14,161 bases of DNA from Methanoregulaceae archaeon. GTDB lineage: Archaea > Halobacteriota > Methanomicrobia > Methanomicrobiales > Methanospirillaceae. Positions 6,360 through 13,261 of the stretch are shown piece after piece. Numbering within the stretch: position 1 is the first letter of the stretch; every line of letters begins with the position of its first letter. Below the pieces are notes generated by a model. That model was not told where the DNA came from. It saw nothing but the letters and a program-made list of their open reading frames with translations, and made no database searches. Location: positions 1 through 14,161 of the forward strand of contig JAJRBP010000250.1 of assembly GCA_028679405.1 (NCBI GenBank), given 5' to 3'. Both the position numbers and the translations under genes were made by a program.

Positions 6360-6478
6360 ATCAGAAAACAAGTGAGCACGATCCCTTCCGCAACCTGAGC
6401 GATTCGCTCCTTTGCACCAGGGAAGAAGACCTTATGCAGGACGGAGGAATTCCTTTCGTGCCGGACACAGGAGTACAG

Positions 6479-7813
6479 ATGAAAATAACCAGGTGCATTC
6501 CAGGAAATAAACTCATTTCCACCATCGCAGTATATCTGCTGCTCTTCTGTTCCCTTGCAGGGATCCTGGCAGGGCCGGTATCAGCGGGAGAACGATTTGT
6601 GAGTGGAAGCCCGGACCTCTCGGCTGCGGTACAGGGAGTGAACGAGTTCTCCCCAGGTCAGGATGCAACTATTCCGGTGAGCATCCAGAATTCCGGGTTG
6701 ATAACGTACGAATACTCGCTGCCCGGAATCCTCACCCGGATCGATCTGCCGAATACTGCAAAACTGATGGTCGTCACTCTCGATCCCGGTTCTGCACCGA
6801 TCACGGTCAAATCCGATCCGCAGATGGTCGGGGATCTCGCAGGCGGAGGTCGTATGACCGTCAGTTTCAGGGCAAAGATCGATCCCGATGCGGAGGCAGG
6901 TACCTATATCCTGCCCCTCCGGGTCAGGTATACGTACCTCCGCGAGGCCGACCAGTATGCGACCGATGTCATCCAGTACTTCTACAAGGACGAGGAGGTA
7001 ATTCTCGGGCTCCCGGTGCACATCAGGCCGGAGATCGTCCTCGAGGTGACATCTGTCGGGACCGAGCATGTCAATGTCGGAACCGAAGGATATGCAAGGA
7101 TAGAACTCAAAAATATCGGGAACGAGAATGGCCGGGATACCGTTGCCACTCTGTCAAAAGCGGGAAACAGCCCTGTTACGCCAACTGCCGGCAGCGTGTA
7201 TATCGGAGATTTTCCCACCGGGAGTGCGGTTCCGCTCGAGTACAGGGTCTCGGTTTCGAAAGATGCCGAAGCGTTCACTTATCCCATGAACATATCGGTC
7301 ACGTACAAGAACCTGGACGGTGACTTCGTGACCTCGACACCGGTAACGATCGGGATTCCGGTCGACAGGAAGATCGATTTCTCCGTCGTCTCCTCCCCTG
7401 AGGGGATCACCCCCGGAAGCAGGACGGTCTGGGAGGTGGTGTACCGGAATACCGGGGATGCCCCGGTACATGCGGCCGAGGCGAGGATCATCACCGTCGA
7501 TCCGTTCACTACTGATGACGATTCCTCGTACCTGGGAGATATCCCCCCTGGAGAGACCGGGATCGCACGCTTCGAGATAACTGTTGACTCGTCGGCAGTA
7601 GTGAAAGATTACGGGCTCGATTCCGAGATACGATACAGGGATGCCCTCGATAACGACCAGATCTCAGACCGGATCAAGGTTCCGGTGCACGTGACAGATG
7701 TCACCGGTATCTGGGCAATTCTTGGAAATCCTTATATCTTAACCTTGATCGGGCTGATCGTGGCCGGTGCAGGATACTTTGTTCTTTCCCGCCGCAGGAA
7801 GAAGCGGTCGTGA
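6479..7813 (+). CDS. Secreted, C-terminally anchored beta-sandwich protein (COG1361 S-layer-like)
   Basis: A 444-residue exported protein. It has a basic N-terminus, a hydrophobic signal segment (about 11-31) and a likely cleavage site after GPVSA (A36). Several beta-sandwich units follow, with the recurring pattern 'PG...V.ISIQN.G.....A......D..S..Y.GDIP.G....'. A C-terminal membrane helix (about 420-437) is followed by RRRKKRS. This matches archaeal COG1361/CARDB-NEW3-type cell-surface proteins. With a positively charged tail inside, the body would face the outside. ATG 6479 was chosen because it yields a proper signal peptide and has GGAG 5 nt upstream; the frame is open back to 6245. It heads the MarR-ABC genes and may be a surface partner of that exporter (inference). 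Confidence 0.85.
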   Translation: MKITRCIPGNKLISTIAVYLLLFCSLAGILAGPVSAGERFVSGSPDLSAAVQGVNEFSPGQDATIPVSIQNSGLITYEYSLPGILTRIDLPNTAKLMVVTLDPGSAPITVKSDPQMVGDLAGGGRMTVSFRAKIDPDAEAGTYILPLRVRYTYLREADQYATDVIQYFYKDEEVILGLPVHIRPEIVLEVTSVGTEHVNVGTEGYARIELKNIGNENGRDTVATLSKAGNSPVTPTAGSVYIGDFPTGSAVPLEYRVSVSKDAEAFTYPMNISVTYKNLDGDFVTSTPVTIGIPVDRKIDFSVVSSPEGITPGSRTVWEVVYRNTGDAPVHAAEARIITVDPFTTDDDSSYLGDIPPGETGIARFEITVDSSAVVKDYGLDSEIRYRDALDNDQISDRIKVPVHVTDVTGIWAILGNPYILTLIGLIVAGAGYFVLSRRRKKRS

Positions 7814-7873
7814 TCCTGTATGTATCCCCGCGGAAAATCCGGAGATAAGGTTAGAGGAGAATGTCCCAGGAGT

Positions 7874-7893
7874 GCGACTCGCGGCCGGGTCGT
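7874..7893 (+). promoter_or_regulatory. Hairpin just before the marR ribosome-binding site
   Basis: GCGACTCG (7874-7881) and CGGGTCGT (7886-7893) can form an 8-bp stem (two G-U pairs) closed by the tetraloop CGGC. It ends 2 nt before the GGAGGT (7896-7901) that serves marR. It might tune translation of the regulator relative to the upstream gene; no experiment is implied by the sequence alone. Confidence 0.3.
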
Positions 7894-7907
7894 GAGGAGG
7901 TCCTCCC

Positions 7908-8360
7908 ATGGCTTCTGAGGACCCTCTTGACCCCATTGCCAGGGACCTCATCCAGACCCTCTCACGAGTACCTCGTATCGTCCAGCACAAGCTCCAGTCG
8001 AGAGGGATATCAGGGATGCAGGCGGCTGAACTCAGAGTCCTCGGAGTTCTTTCGGGGCATGGGAGCCTCCCCATCTCAGAGATCGGAAAGCGTCTCTTTA
8101 TCTCGAAACCGTACATGACGCGCCTCATCGACCACCTGGAATCCGGGACCTTCGTGGAACGGATACCAGATACCCGCGACCGCAGGGTGATCAACGTCCT
8201 CATCACGAAGGCAGGCATGGAACACCTGCGCTCCTTCCACGAACTTTTCAGGGATGATATCAGGGCAGTCCTTTCAGGCATGGAGAAAACTGAACTCCAT
8301 AAGATTACCGACTCCATCGAGAACATCCGCAGGATCCTCGACAGGATTGACGGGCTGTGA
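7908..8360 (+). CDS. MarR family transcriptional regulator
   Basis: A 150-residue winged helix-turn-helix protein of normal MarR length. Dimerisation helices flank the DNA-binding part. The HTH is at about 53-78 (LPISEIGKRLFISKPYMTRL) and the wing at about 84-99 with the family signature D88-x-R90-D91-R92-R93. MarR proteins bind palindromic operators as dimers and often release them when a small toxic or phenolic ligand binds, controlling an adjacent exporter. GGAGGT lies 6 nt before the ATG. The gene sits 94 bp after the secreted-protein gene and abuts the ABC ATPase gene. It probably autoregulates this unit, possibly through the half-sites at 6305-6359. Confidence 0.93.
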   Translation: MASEDPLDPIARDLIQTLSRVPRIVQHKLQSRGISGMQAAELRVLGVLSGHGSLPISEIGKRLFISKPYMTRLIDHLESGTFVERIPDTRDRRVINVLITKAGMEHLRSFHELFRDDIRAVLSGMEKTELHKITDSIENIRRILDRIDGL

Positions 8361-8362
8361 CC

Positions 8363-9436
8363 ATGGGAACGAACGACGGTATATCTCCGGAGTTCTCCAG
8401 GGGAGAAAAAGACGTTCCGGACCCCTCGCTCGGCATTCCTGCCGATGCTGCAGAGGATGTGATCATCAGTATCGACCACATCACGAAGGTCTTTTCCAAC
8501 CACCAGACCGTGACCGCGGTCAGCGACGTTTCTTTCAATGTGCGGCGCGGAGAAATTTTCGGGCTCCTCGGCCCCAACGGCGCAGGGAAAAGCACGCTCA
8601 TCCGCATCCTCACCACCCTGATGAAACCCACCTCCGGGACTGCACATGTCGGTTCATTCAGGATTATCGAGGATGATGAGAAGGTGAGGGGGATTATCGG
8701 GGTTTGTCCGCAGAACAGTACGCTGGACCTCGAACTTACCGCGTACGACAACCTCGATTTCTACGGGCGACTGCTCGATGTCGACGAGGATCTCCTTGAC
8801 AAGAGGATCTGGGAGCTCCTCGGGATGGCTGGTCTTTCGGATCGCGCCTATGCGACGGCCGGTACATTCTCCGGAGGTATGAGGCGCAAACTGGAAATTG
8901 TGAGGGCGTTCCTGCACCATCCGCTGATCCTCTTCCTCGACGAGCCGACCATCGGGTTGGATCCCGATGCCAGACGGGAGGTCTGGCGCCAGATATCGCT
9001 GCTGAACACCGAACAGACGACGATTATCCTCACCACTCACTACATGGACGAGGCCGAGAAACTCTGCGACCGCATCGCATTCATGGACAGGGGCCGCCTC
9101 ATCACACTCGACACACCGGAGAACCTCAAAAAAGCGATGCCTGGAGGGGACCTGCTCGAGATCGGTATCGACGGGCCGGCCGGCCCGGCCCTCCCCCTGC
9201 TGCAGCGGTACACTTCGATCAACAGGGTCGAGGTGAAGGACAGCCTGCTCGTGATCTCTTCCAACCAGGGAAACAGCGTTCTCCCCCAGATCCTCAATGA
9301 CCTGGAGAGTCTTTCCATGCGTGTCACCTCCATCTCCATAAGGTCTCCATCCCTCGAGGACGTATTCATCTATCTCACCGGAAAGGGACTGGAGGAGTCC
9401 GTTCCAGGGGAGATCCGGGCGAAAGGGGGCCATTAG
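8363..9436 (+). CDS. ABC transporter ATP-binding protein (DrrA/NodI-like)
   Basis: A 357-residue ATPase of the ABC-2 exporter class. Motifs are all present: Walker A GPNGAGKST (70-78), Q-loop VCPQN, signature FSGGMRRK (169-176), Walker B LILFLDE (188-194) with IGLD after it, and H-loop H226 in THYMDEAE. About 100 residues follow the nucleotide-binding domain, as in DrrA-type proteins of drug and lipid exporters. An N-terminal extension of about 30 acidic residues precedes the ABC domain and is not typical. ATG 8363 lies 2 nt after the marR stop. GTG 8357 overlapping that stop is an alternative; neither has a strong ribosome-binding site, so coupled translation is likely. It powers the permease encoded next. 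Confidence 0.95.
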   Translation: MGTNDGISPEFSRGEKDVPDPSLGIPADAAEDVIISIDHITKVFSNHQTVTAVSDVSFNVRRGEIFGLLGPNGAGKSTLIRILTTLMKPTSGTAHVGSFRIIEDDEKVRGIIGVCPQNSTLDLELTAYDNLDFYGRLLDVDEDLLDKRIWELLGMAGLSDRAYATAGTFSGGMRRKLEIVRAFLHHPLILFLDEPTIGLDPDARREVWRQISLLNTEQTTIILTTHYMDEAEKLCDRIAFMDRGRLITLDTPENLKKAMPGGDLLEIGIDGPAGPALPLLQRYTSINRVEVKDSLLVISSNQGNSVLPQILNDLESLSMRVTSISIRSPSLEDVFIYLTGKGLEESVPGEIRAKGGH

Positions 9437-9438
9437 TG

Positions 9439-10527
9439 ATGCTTCGGGGAGCAGTTGCGATATTCAGGAGGGACTTTAAAAAATTTCTCAGCACTCCTTT
9501 CGTCCTGTTCATGACGCTCTTCTTTCCCCTGATGTACCTCATCGTGTTCGGGAATGCGATCGGTGGATCGATCACCGGCATACCGCTTGGAGTGGTGCAG
9601 GAAGATCCCTACGTAAATACGACCCAGATCTTCGACTCGGGGGTGGCAGCCCTCCAGGATTTCCACCAGTCCGACAAGCCGGCCCAGTTCAGGGTGATAC
9701 TATTCACGTCCGAGGAGAGTGCACGGCGGGCGCTGACCGGGGGAGAGATCATGGGATACGTGGTCTTCCCTTCCGACGTCTCCCCCGGCAGGGACGTACG
9801 ACTCTATGTCGACAGTTCGGAGTACACCATACCTGCCCTTATCCAGTCGGGAGTCGCGGCAGTCCTCGCGCGGACCGGCGGAGGCCACCGCCTCTACGTG
9901 GACAATATCTACGGGACCATCGATTATCTCCCGTTCTTCGGTGTGGGAGTGATCGTGATGGCGATCTTCATGACGACCATGATGGGAGGGGGGATCGCAC
10001 TCATCCGGGACCGGGAGATGGGTATCATCGAGGGATACCTTGTCACGCCGGTGAAAAGATCGAGCATAATCCTGGGAATGATCGGAAGCGGGACCCTCCG
10101 CGCGTTTCTCGCGGGATTCATCATCTTTATCGTGGATATCCTCGTCGCCGGAGTGGTCATCAGGACGACCGGCAACTTCCTGCTCGTGCTTCTCGTGCTT
10201 TTCATGACCAGCATCGGTGTTACCAGTATTGTCATCGCACTCTCCTCGCGTTTCACCACCCAGCAGGAGTATGCATCCTCGGTGGCTTTCTTAAACCTGC
10301 TCCTCTTCATGACGAGCGGGGCGTTCTACCCCATAATCGGGATGCCGTACTGGCTTCGCTGGATTACCGTGATCAATCCGGAGGCCTATGCGATCCATGC
10401 ACTCAGGAGCATCATCCTCCGCGGCCAGGGGATCGGGGTGATCGGAGGGGACCTGATAGCTCTCGCGGTCTTCTCAGCAGGAGCCATAATCCTTGGAATC
10501 GTCACCTACCGGAGATCTCTCGAATGA
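9439..10527 (+). CDS. ABC-2 type transporter permease
   Basis: A 362-residue membrane protein with the ABC2_membrane topology. Helix 1 (about 20-40) is followed by a large outer domain (about 42-163), then five helices (about 164-188, 218-240, 246-270, 279-300, 337-356). The cytoplasmic coupling segment RDREMGIIEGYLVTPVKR (190-207) is the hallmark of DrrB/YhhJ-type exporters. It would pair, probably as a homodimer, with the ATPase encoded immediately upstream. ATG 9439 begins 2 nt after that stop; GTG 9436 overlaps it. Substrates of this class include drugs, lipids and polymers. The actual substrate is not readable here, but MarR control hints at a toxic or small-molecule cargo. Confidence 0.94.
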   Translation: MLRGAVAIFRRDFKKFLSTPFVLFMTLFFPLMYLIVFGNAIGGSITGIPLGVVQEDPYVNTTQIFDSGVAALQDFHQSDKPAQFRVILFTSEESARRALTGGEIMGYVVFPSDVSPGRDVRLYVDSSEYTIPALIQSGVAAVLARTGGGHRLYVDNIYGTIDYLPFFGVGVIVMAIFMTTMMGGGIALIRDREMGIIEGYLVTPVKRSSIILGMIGSGTLRAFLAGFIIFIVDILVAGVVIRTTGNFLLVLLVLFMTSIGVTSIVIALSSRFTTQQEYASSVAFLNLLLFMTSGAFYPIIGMPYWLRWITVINPEAYAIHALRSIILRGQGIGVIGGDLIALAVFSAGAIILGIVTYRRSLE

Positions 10528-10580
10528 GCAACGGTCCACCCGATACCTTTTCTTACAGTGCCCGTCCATGAACTGGATGG

Positions 10581-11939
10581 ATGAATTCTATCGGGGATGA
10601 ACTGCCGGTCGCAGAAAAGCTACGGACAAGCATCAGGGAGATGATGCCGGGTATAATCGCGGACCTCGGCGATCTCATCAGGATCCCGTCGGTTGCGTTT
10701 CCCGGGTTCCCCCCCGGGCCTGTGCTGGGTATGGCCAGGGCAACGGAAGATCTGCTGAAAAGATATGGTCTTCCGGATGCCAGGTTAATCACGATACCGG
10801 GCGGATATCCCGCGGTCTTTGCAGAAGTCCAGGCCCCGCCCGGCGCCCCCACGGTGACCCTCTATGCACACTACGACGTGCAGCCGGCAGGAGATCCTTT
10901 GGGGTGGAAAAGCGACCCGTTTACTCCGGTGGTACGGGATGGCCGACTCTATGGCAGGGGATCTTCGGACAACAAGGCTGGTATCCTTGTCAATGCCGCG
11001 GCCATCCTGGCCCTTTCCGGAGATCTGCGGGTAGGGGTGAAGCTCATAATCGAAGGAGAGGAGGAGACGGACAGTCACCTCGATAGTTTTGTCCTGGCCA
11101 ACCCGGACCTTTTCAGGTGCGACCTGTTCGTGGTCGCAGACATGGGCAACCTGACCCCGGGAAGCCCGGCAATAACCACGTCGCTGCGGGGGGTGTGCGC
11201 ATGCACGGTTCGTGTCCGGACGCTCGATCATCCGGTCCATTCGGGCGCATTCGGGGGACCTTCACCAGACGCCCTCATCGCGCTCGTAAGAATTCTTGCG
11301 ACCCTCCATGATGCAGCGGGGGATCCCGCGGTGCCAGGTCTGAAAGGATCTCAATGGAGGGGGGAGGAGTTCCCGGAAGACCTCTTCAGGGATACCGCCG
11401 GCATGCTGGACGGAGTAGACCTGATCGGTACCGGCACGATCGCGTCACGCCTCTGGACCGGTCCTTCAGTAAACGTGATCGGGCTGGACGCCCCCGGTAC
11501 CGCAACGGCCGCAAATATTCTCATCCCCCAGGCGGCTGCCCGGATAAGCATGCGGATAGCGCCCGGCGCCGATCCCGCCGCTGAGATGAAGAAGCTGGCT
11601 GATCACCTGCTGGCTGTCGCACCATGGCATGTAAAAGTTGAGATCGGGGAGATCAGGCTCTTTCCCGGGTTCGAATGTAAAACCGGGGGAACAGGATATA
11701 AACTGGCCAGGATGGCGATGGAAACTGCATTCGGGAAGCCGGTCCATGAGATCGGGGGAGGCGGGTCGATCCCGCTTGTCAATACCCTTGCAAAAGCTGT
11801 CCCAGGGGCGGAATTCATTCTCTGGGGATGCGCAGATCTCTACTCGAATGCACATGGAACCGACGAGAGCGTTGAGATCGGGGAGATCGAGCGCATGATC
11901 CTGGCAGAGGCGCTCCTGCTCGCATCCCTTGGATCCTGA
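10581..11939 (+). CDS. M20 family metallopeptidase (dipeptidase-like)
   Basis: A 452-residue di-zinc peptidase of the M20 family, CNDP/dipeptidase branch, likely cytoplasmic. Active-site residues are visible: H97 and D99 in YAHYDVQP, bridging D130 in GRGSSDNKAG, the general base E161 and ligand E162 in EGEEETDS, D187 in VVADMGN and H425 in NAHGTDES. The lid/dimerisation domain (about 200-320) contains HPVHSG (217-222). Length is normal for the family. Members hydrolyse dipeptides or deacylate amino acids; the substrate cannot be chosen from sequence. Only ATG 10581 is available, since an in-frame stop lies 12 nt upstream; the ribosome-binding site is weak. It follows the permease by 53 bp with no clear promoter, so it may be transcribed by read-through. 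Confidence 0.94.
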   Translation: MNSIGDELPVAEKLRTSIREMMPGIIADLGDLIRIPSVAFPGFPPGPVLGMARATEDLLKRYGLPDARLITIPGGYPAVFAEVQAPPGAPTVTLYAHYDVQPAGDPLGWKSDPFTPVVRDGRLYGRGSSDNKAGILVNAAAILALSGDLRVGVKLIIEGEEETDSHLDSFVLANPDLFRCDLFVVADMGNLTPGSPAITTSLRGVCACTVRVRTLDHPVHSGAFGGPSPDALIALVRILATLHDAAGDPAVPGLKGSQWRGEEFPEDLFRDTAGMLDGVDLIGTGTIASRLWTGPSVNVIGLDAPGTATAANILIPQAAARISMRIAPGADPAAEMKKLADHLLAVAPWHVKVEIGEIRLFPGFECKTGGTGYKLARMAMETAFGKPVHEIGGGGSIPLVNTLAKAVPGAEFILWGCADLYSNAHGTDESVEIGEIERMILAEALLLASLGS

Positions 11940-11950
11940 TGCACAGGTAT

Positions 11951-11973
11951 CTTTTCTTTGGTTCCCCTTTTTC
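11951..11973 (+). terminator. T-rich terminator candidate after the M20 gene
   Basis: Two T-rich runs (CTTTTCTTTGG and CCCCTTTTTCAATG) follow the M20 stop within 35 nt, without a strong stem. Archaeal termination can work at such T-tracts. The AT-rich promoter of the next gene begins about 30 nt further on. Confidence 0.35.
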
Positions 11974-12003
11974 AATGTTAAGTAAGCTTTAGAAATAAAA
12001 AAG

Positions 12004-12012
12004 TTTATATTA
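12004..12012 (+). promoter_or_regulatory. Box A promoter of the secreted Ser/Thr-rich protein
   Basis: TTTATATTA is close to the archaeal TATA consensus and is preceded by a purine-rich AAATAAAAAAG stretch that could act as BRE. Transcription would start at about 12030-12036, giving a leader of about 115 nt that begins almost exactly at the first stable hairpin. Confidence 0.6.
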
Positions 12013-12035
12013 CAAAATGTAAAATAAATTTTACA
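12010..12035 (+). promoter_or_regulatory. TTACA/TGTAA operator-like palindrome array
   Basis: TTACA (12010-12014), TGTAA (12018-12022) and TTACA (12031-12035) alternate in orientation. The last two belong to a perfect 18-bp palindrome, TGTAAAAT-AA-ATTTTACA (12018-12035). The array overlaps the end of box A and the expected start of transcription, where a bound dimer would block polymerase or TBP/TFB. No regulator gene is adjacent, so the binder is unknown. Confidence 0.5.
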
Positions 12036-12036
12036 A

Positions 12037-12064
12037 GGTATCGGGCCGGAGCCGGCCCGGTACC
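12037..12064 (+). promoter_or_regulatory. Stable GC hairpin at the 5' end of the leader
   Basis: A 12-bp stem (one G-U pair) forms between GGTATCGGGCCG (12037-12048) and CGGCCCGGTACC (12053-12064), closed by the loop GAGC. It lies right at the predicted transcript 5' end. No T-tract follows, so a terminator is unlikely; a stabilising or regulatory leader structure fits better. Confidence 0.55.
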
Positions 12065-12099
12065 TGTTCACAGAACCCCCCATCAAGTCTTCATTCGAG

Positions 12100-12125
12100 G
12101 CTGATCCTCTAAAAAGAGGATCAGC
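12100..12125 (+). promoter_or_regulatory. Perfect hairpin upstream of the 12148 ribosome-binding site
   Basis: GCTGATCCTCT (12100-12110) and AGAGGATCAGC (12115-12125) are perfect 11-bp complements with an AAAA loop. The hairpin ends 9 nt before AGGAG (12135-12139), the ribosome-binding site of the next gene. Being perfectly matched and so close, it may protect the mRNA or control ribosome access. The stem sequence is unrelated to the GC hairpin at 12037. Confidence 0.6.
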
Positions 12126-12147
12126 ACATCTTGCAGGAGAAGAAAAA

Positions 12148-13041
12148 ATGAAACGATTTCATCTGACCGGATCGGCGATCATCGCTGTGTCGGTGCTGAT
12201 CGCCCTTTCCGGGTGTGCAGTGGCTGATATCCCTGTCAATGCAACTCCGGAAACGCAGGGAATCACCGTCACCACGAACATCAACTGTCAGGGGACAGTG
12301 ATGGCAAGCGATTCGCTCACCTGGCAGCAGAGCAGCGACGCCCTCAATTCACCACCCCTTGAGGCGTCCACAGTCGAATCGGACGGCACTGTGACCGGAT
12401 CAGGAGAGGTCCAGTACACGGCCGGGTACACCGAGAACACCATGGCAGTCGAAGGCGTGACCAGTTATACGAAGACCACCTCGCTCGACAGTGCCAACAA
12501 GATCGCTGACAAGAACAACATTGCAGCGAACAAGATCGTCACGTTCATCGCGGCGAGCGAACAGGGCCGCATGGTCTCGACCGAGGACATCCTCGTCGAC
12601 GGCGCAGGTGCAGCCACCTCGTCGGGTGATAATATCCTCTGCCCGTTCGGAAGCACGGACAGCGGTACATTCCCGCCGTTCTGTAATATTGTCCAGACCG
12701 GAAGCTCGGTCGATCTCACGCTTGGGTCGGTCTCGACCTCGGCAAGCGAGCGCTTCGTCTCGGACACCGCCGATGTGCCAATCTCACAGGCATACTCGAT
12801 CAGCGTCAAAGGAGTGTCCACATCGGATGGAACAGTCGACGCGATCGGTTCGGCAAGTGCGTACATGAAGGCCCACCTTCAGGACGGGCGGACCCTTAAC
12901 ACCTCTGCGGATGAGGGCGGTATCAGCTATTCACAGGTAAAAGCTGAGGATATCAGTTATTCGAACTCGGTAAGCGCGAGCGGCATCATCGCTGCGTTCA
13001 GCCAGTCGTACACCTATCAGTCCGGTATCCGCAGGGTATAA
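12148..13041 (+). CDS. Secreted Ser/Thr-rich protein with lipobox, unknown function
   Basis: A 297-residue exported protein of no family I can name. The N-terminus MKRFH plus a hydrophobic run (about 8-20) ends in LSGC (20-23), a lipobox that would lipidate C23. Cleavage after AVA (24-26) by ordinary signal peptidase is the alternative. The mature part is rich in Ser, Thr, Ala, Gly and Asp and poor in charge clusters, and looks beta-rich. It has C48 and a possible disulfide pair in LCPFGSTDSGTFPPFC. There is no C-terminal anchor. A ribosome-binding site AGGAG lies 8 nt upstream. It forms its own unit, with an elaborate leader before it and a terminator after it, suggesting a strongly expressed or tightly controlled surface protein (inference). 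Confidence 0.8.
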   Translation: MKRFHLTGSAIIAVSVLIALSGCAVADIPVNATPETQGITVTTNINCQGTVMASDSLTWQQSSDALNSPPLEASTVESDGTVTGSGEVQYTAGYTENTMAVEGVTSYTKTTSLDSANKIADKNNIAANKIVTFIAASEQGRMVSTEDILVDGAGAATSSGDNILCPFGSTDSGTFPPFCNIVQTGSSVDLTLGSVSTSASERFVSDTADVPISQAYSISVKGVSTSDGTVDAIGSASAYMKAHLQDGRTLNTSADEGGISYSQVKAEDISYSNSVSASGIIAAFSQSYTYQSGIRRV

Positions 13042-13049
13042 GGAGGACC

Positions 13050-13077
13050 CCGGGGAATTTCCCCGGATTTTCCTTTC
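13050..13077 (+). terminator. GC hairpin with T-rich tail after the 12148 gene
   Basis: CCGGGGA (13050-13056) pairs with TCCCCGG (13060-13066) over the loop ATT. ATTTTCCTTTC follows directly. It starts 9 nt after the stop codon. This resembles an intrinsic terminator or a 3'-end stabilising hairpin followed by a T-tract. Confidence 0.6.
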
Positions 13078-13149
13078 ACAAATGTCTGTACCCGGCTCTT
13101 TTCCGGGATGCCCGGTCCGCCTCGTACTCATGCCTGCTTCCCGGAAAAA

Positions 13150-13261
13150 GACTTTAAATCCGAAATGACGATTGAAAGGAGTTCCCGGATCTTTTCTATG
13201 ATAAATGCCCCCGCCACCGTGCATGGACCATGAGAAACCCTTTTAATGATAAACGATATTC
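13150..13261 (+). promoter_or_regulatory. Promoter region of the Lon-like protease gene
   Basis: ACTTTAAATCC (13151-13161) is a box A candidate that would give a leader of about 80 nt. A second candidate, CTTTTAATGATA (13240-13251), is too close to the ATG (11-22 nt) for normal initiation before it. The start at 13262 has no clear Shine-Dalgarno sequence. The rest of 13078-13261 holds only short weak stems (e.g. CCCGG/CCGGG near 13092-13108) and no supportable gene. Confidence 0.35.

Noticed and set aside
6245..6478. In-frame upstream extension of the secreted beta-sandwich protein
   Set aside because: It crosses the TATA box and AT-rich operator region, and would bury the signal peptide about 90 residues inside the protein. 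ATG 6479 has GGAG upstream and gives a normal signal peptide.
7896..7906. GGAGG-T-CCTCC palindrome containing the marR ribosome-binding site
   Set aside because: A 1-nt centre cannot form a full hairpin loop, and an 11-bp dyad around a Shine-Dalgarno sequence is easily due to chance. Not strong enough as an operator.
7861..8118. Open frame starting 47 nt before marR in another frame
   Set aside because: Its product is a Ser/Arg-rich frame shadow of marR with no domain, and the GGAGGT at 7896 fits the marR start instead.
10565..10581. TCCAT/ATGGA stem reaching the M20 start codon, and a short ATG frame at 10568
   Set aside because: Only a 5-bp stem, and the frame ends after 10 codons. Both are within chance expectation.
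12491..12868. 125-codon plus-strand frame inside the 12148 gene
   Set aside because: Arg/Ser-rich shadow frame. The main frame has the signal peptide, ribosome-binding site and terminator.
13198..13233. Eleven-codon frame (MINAPATVHGP) in the leader of the Lon-like protease gene
   Set aside because: Very short, with no conserved features visible. A leader peptide cannot be supported without comparative data.
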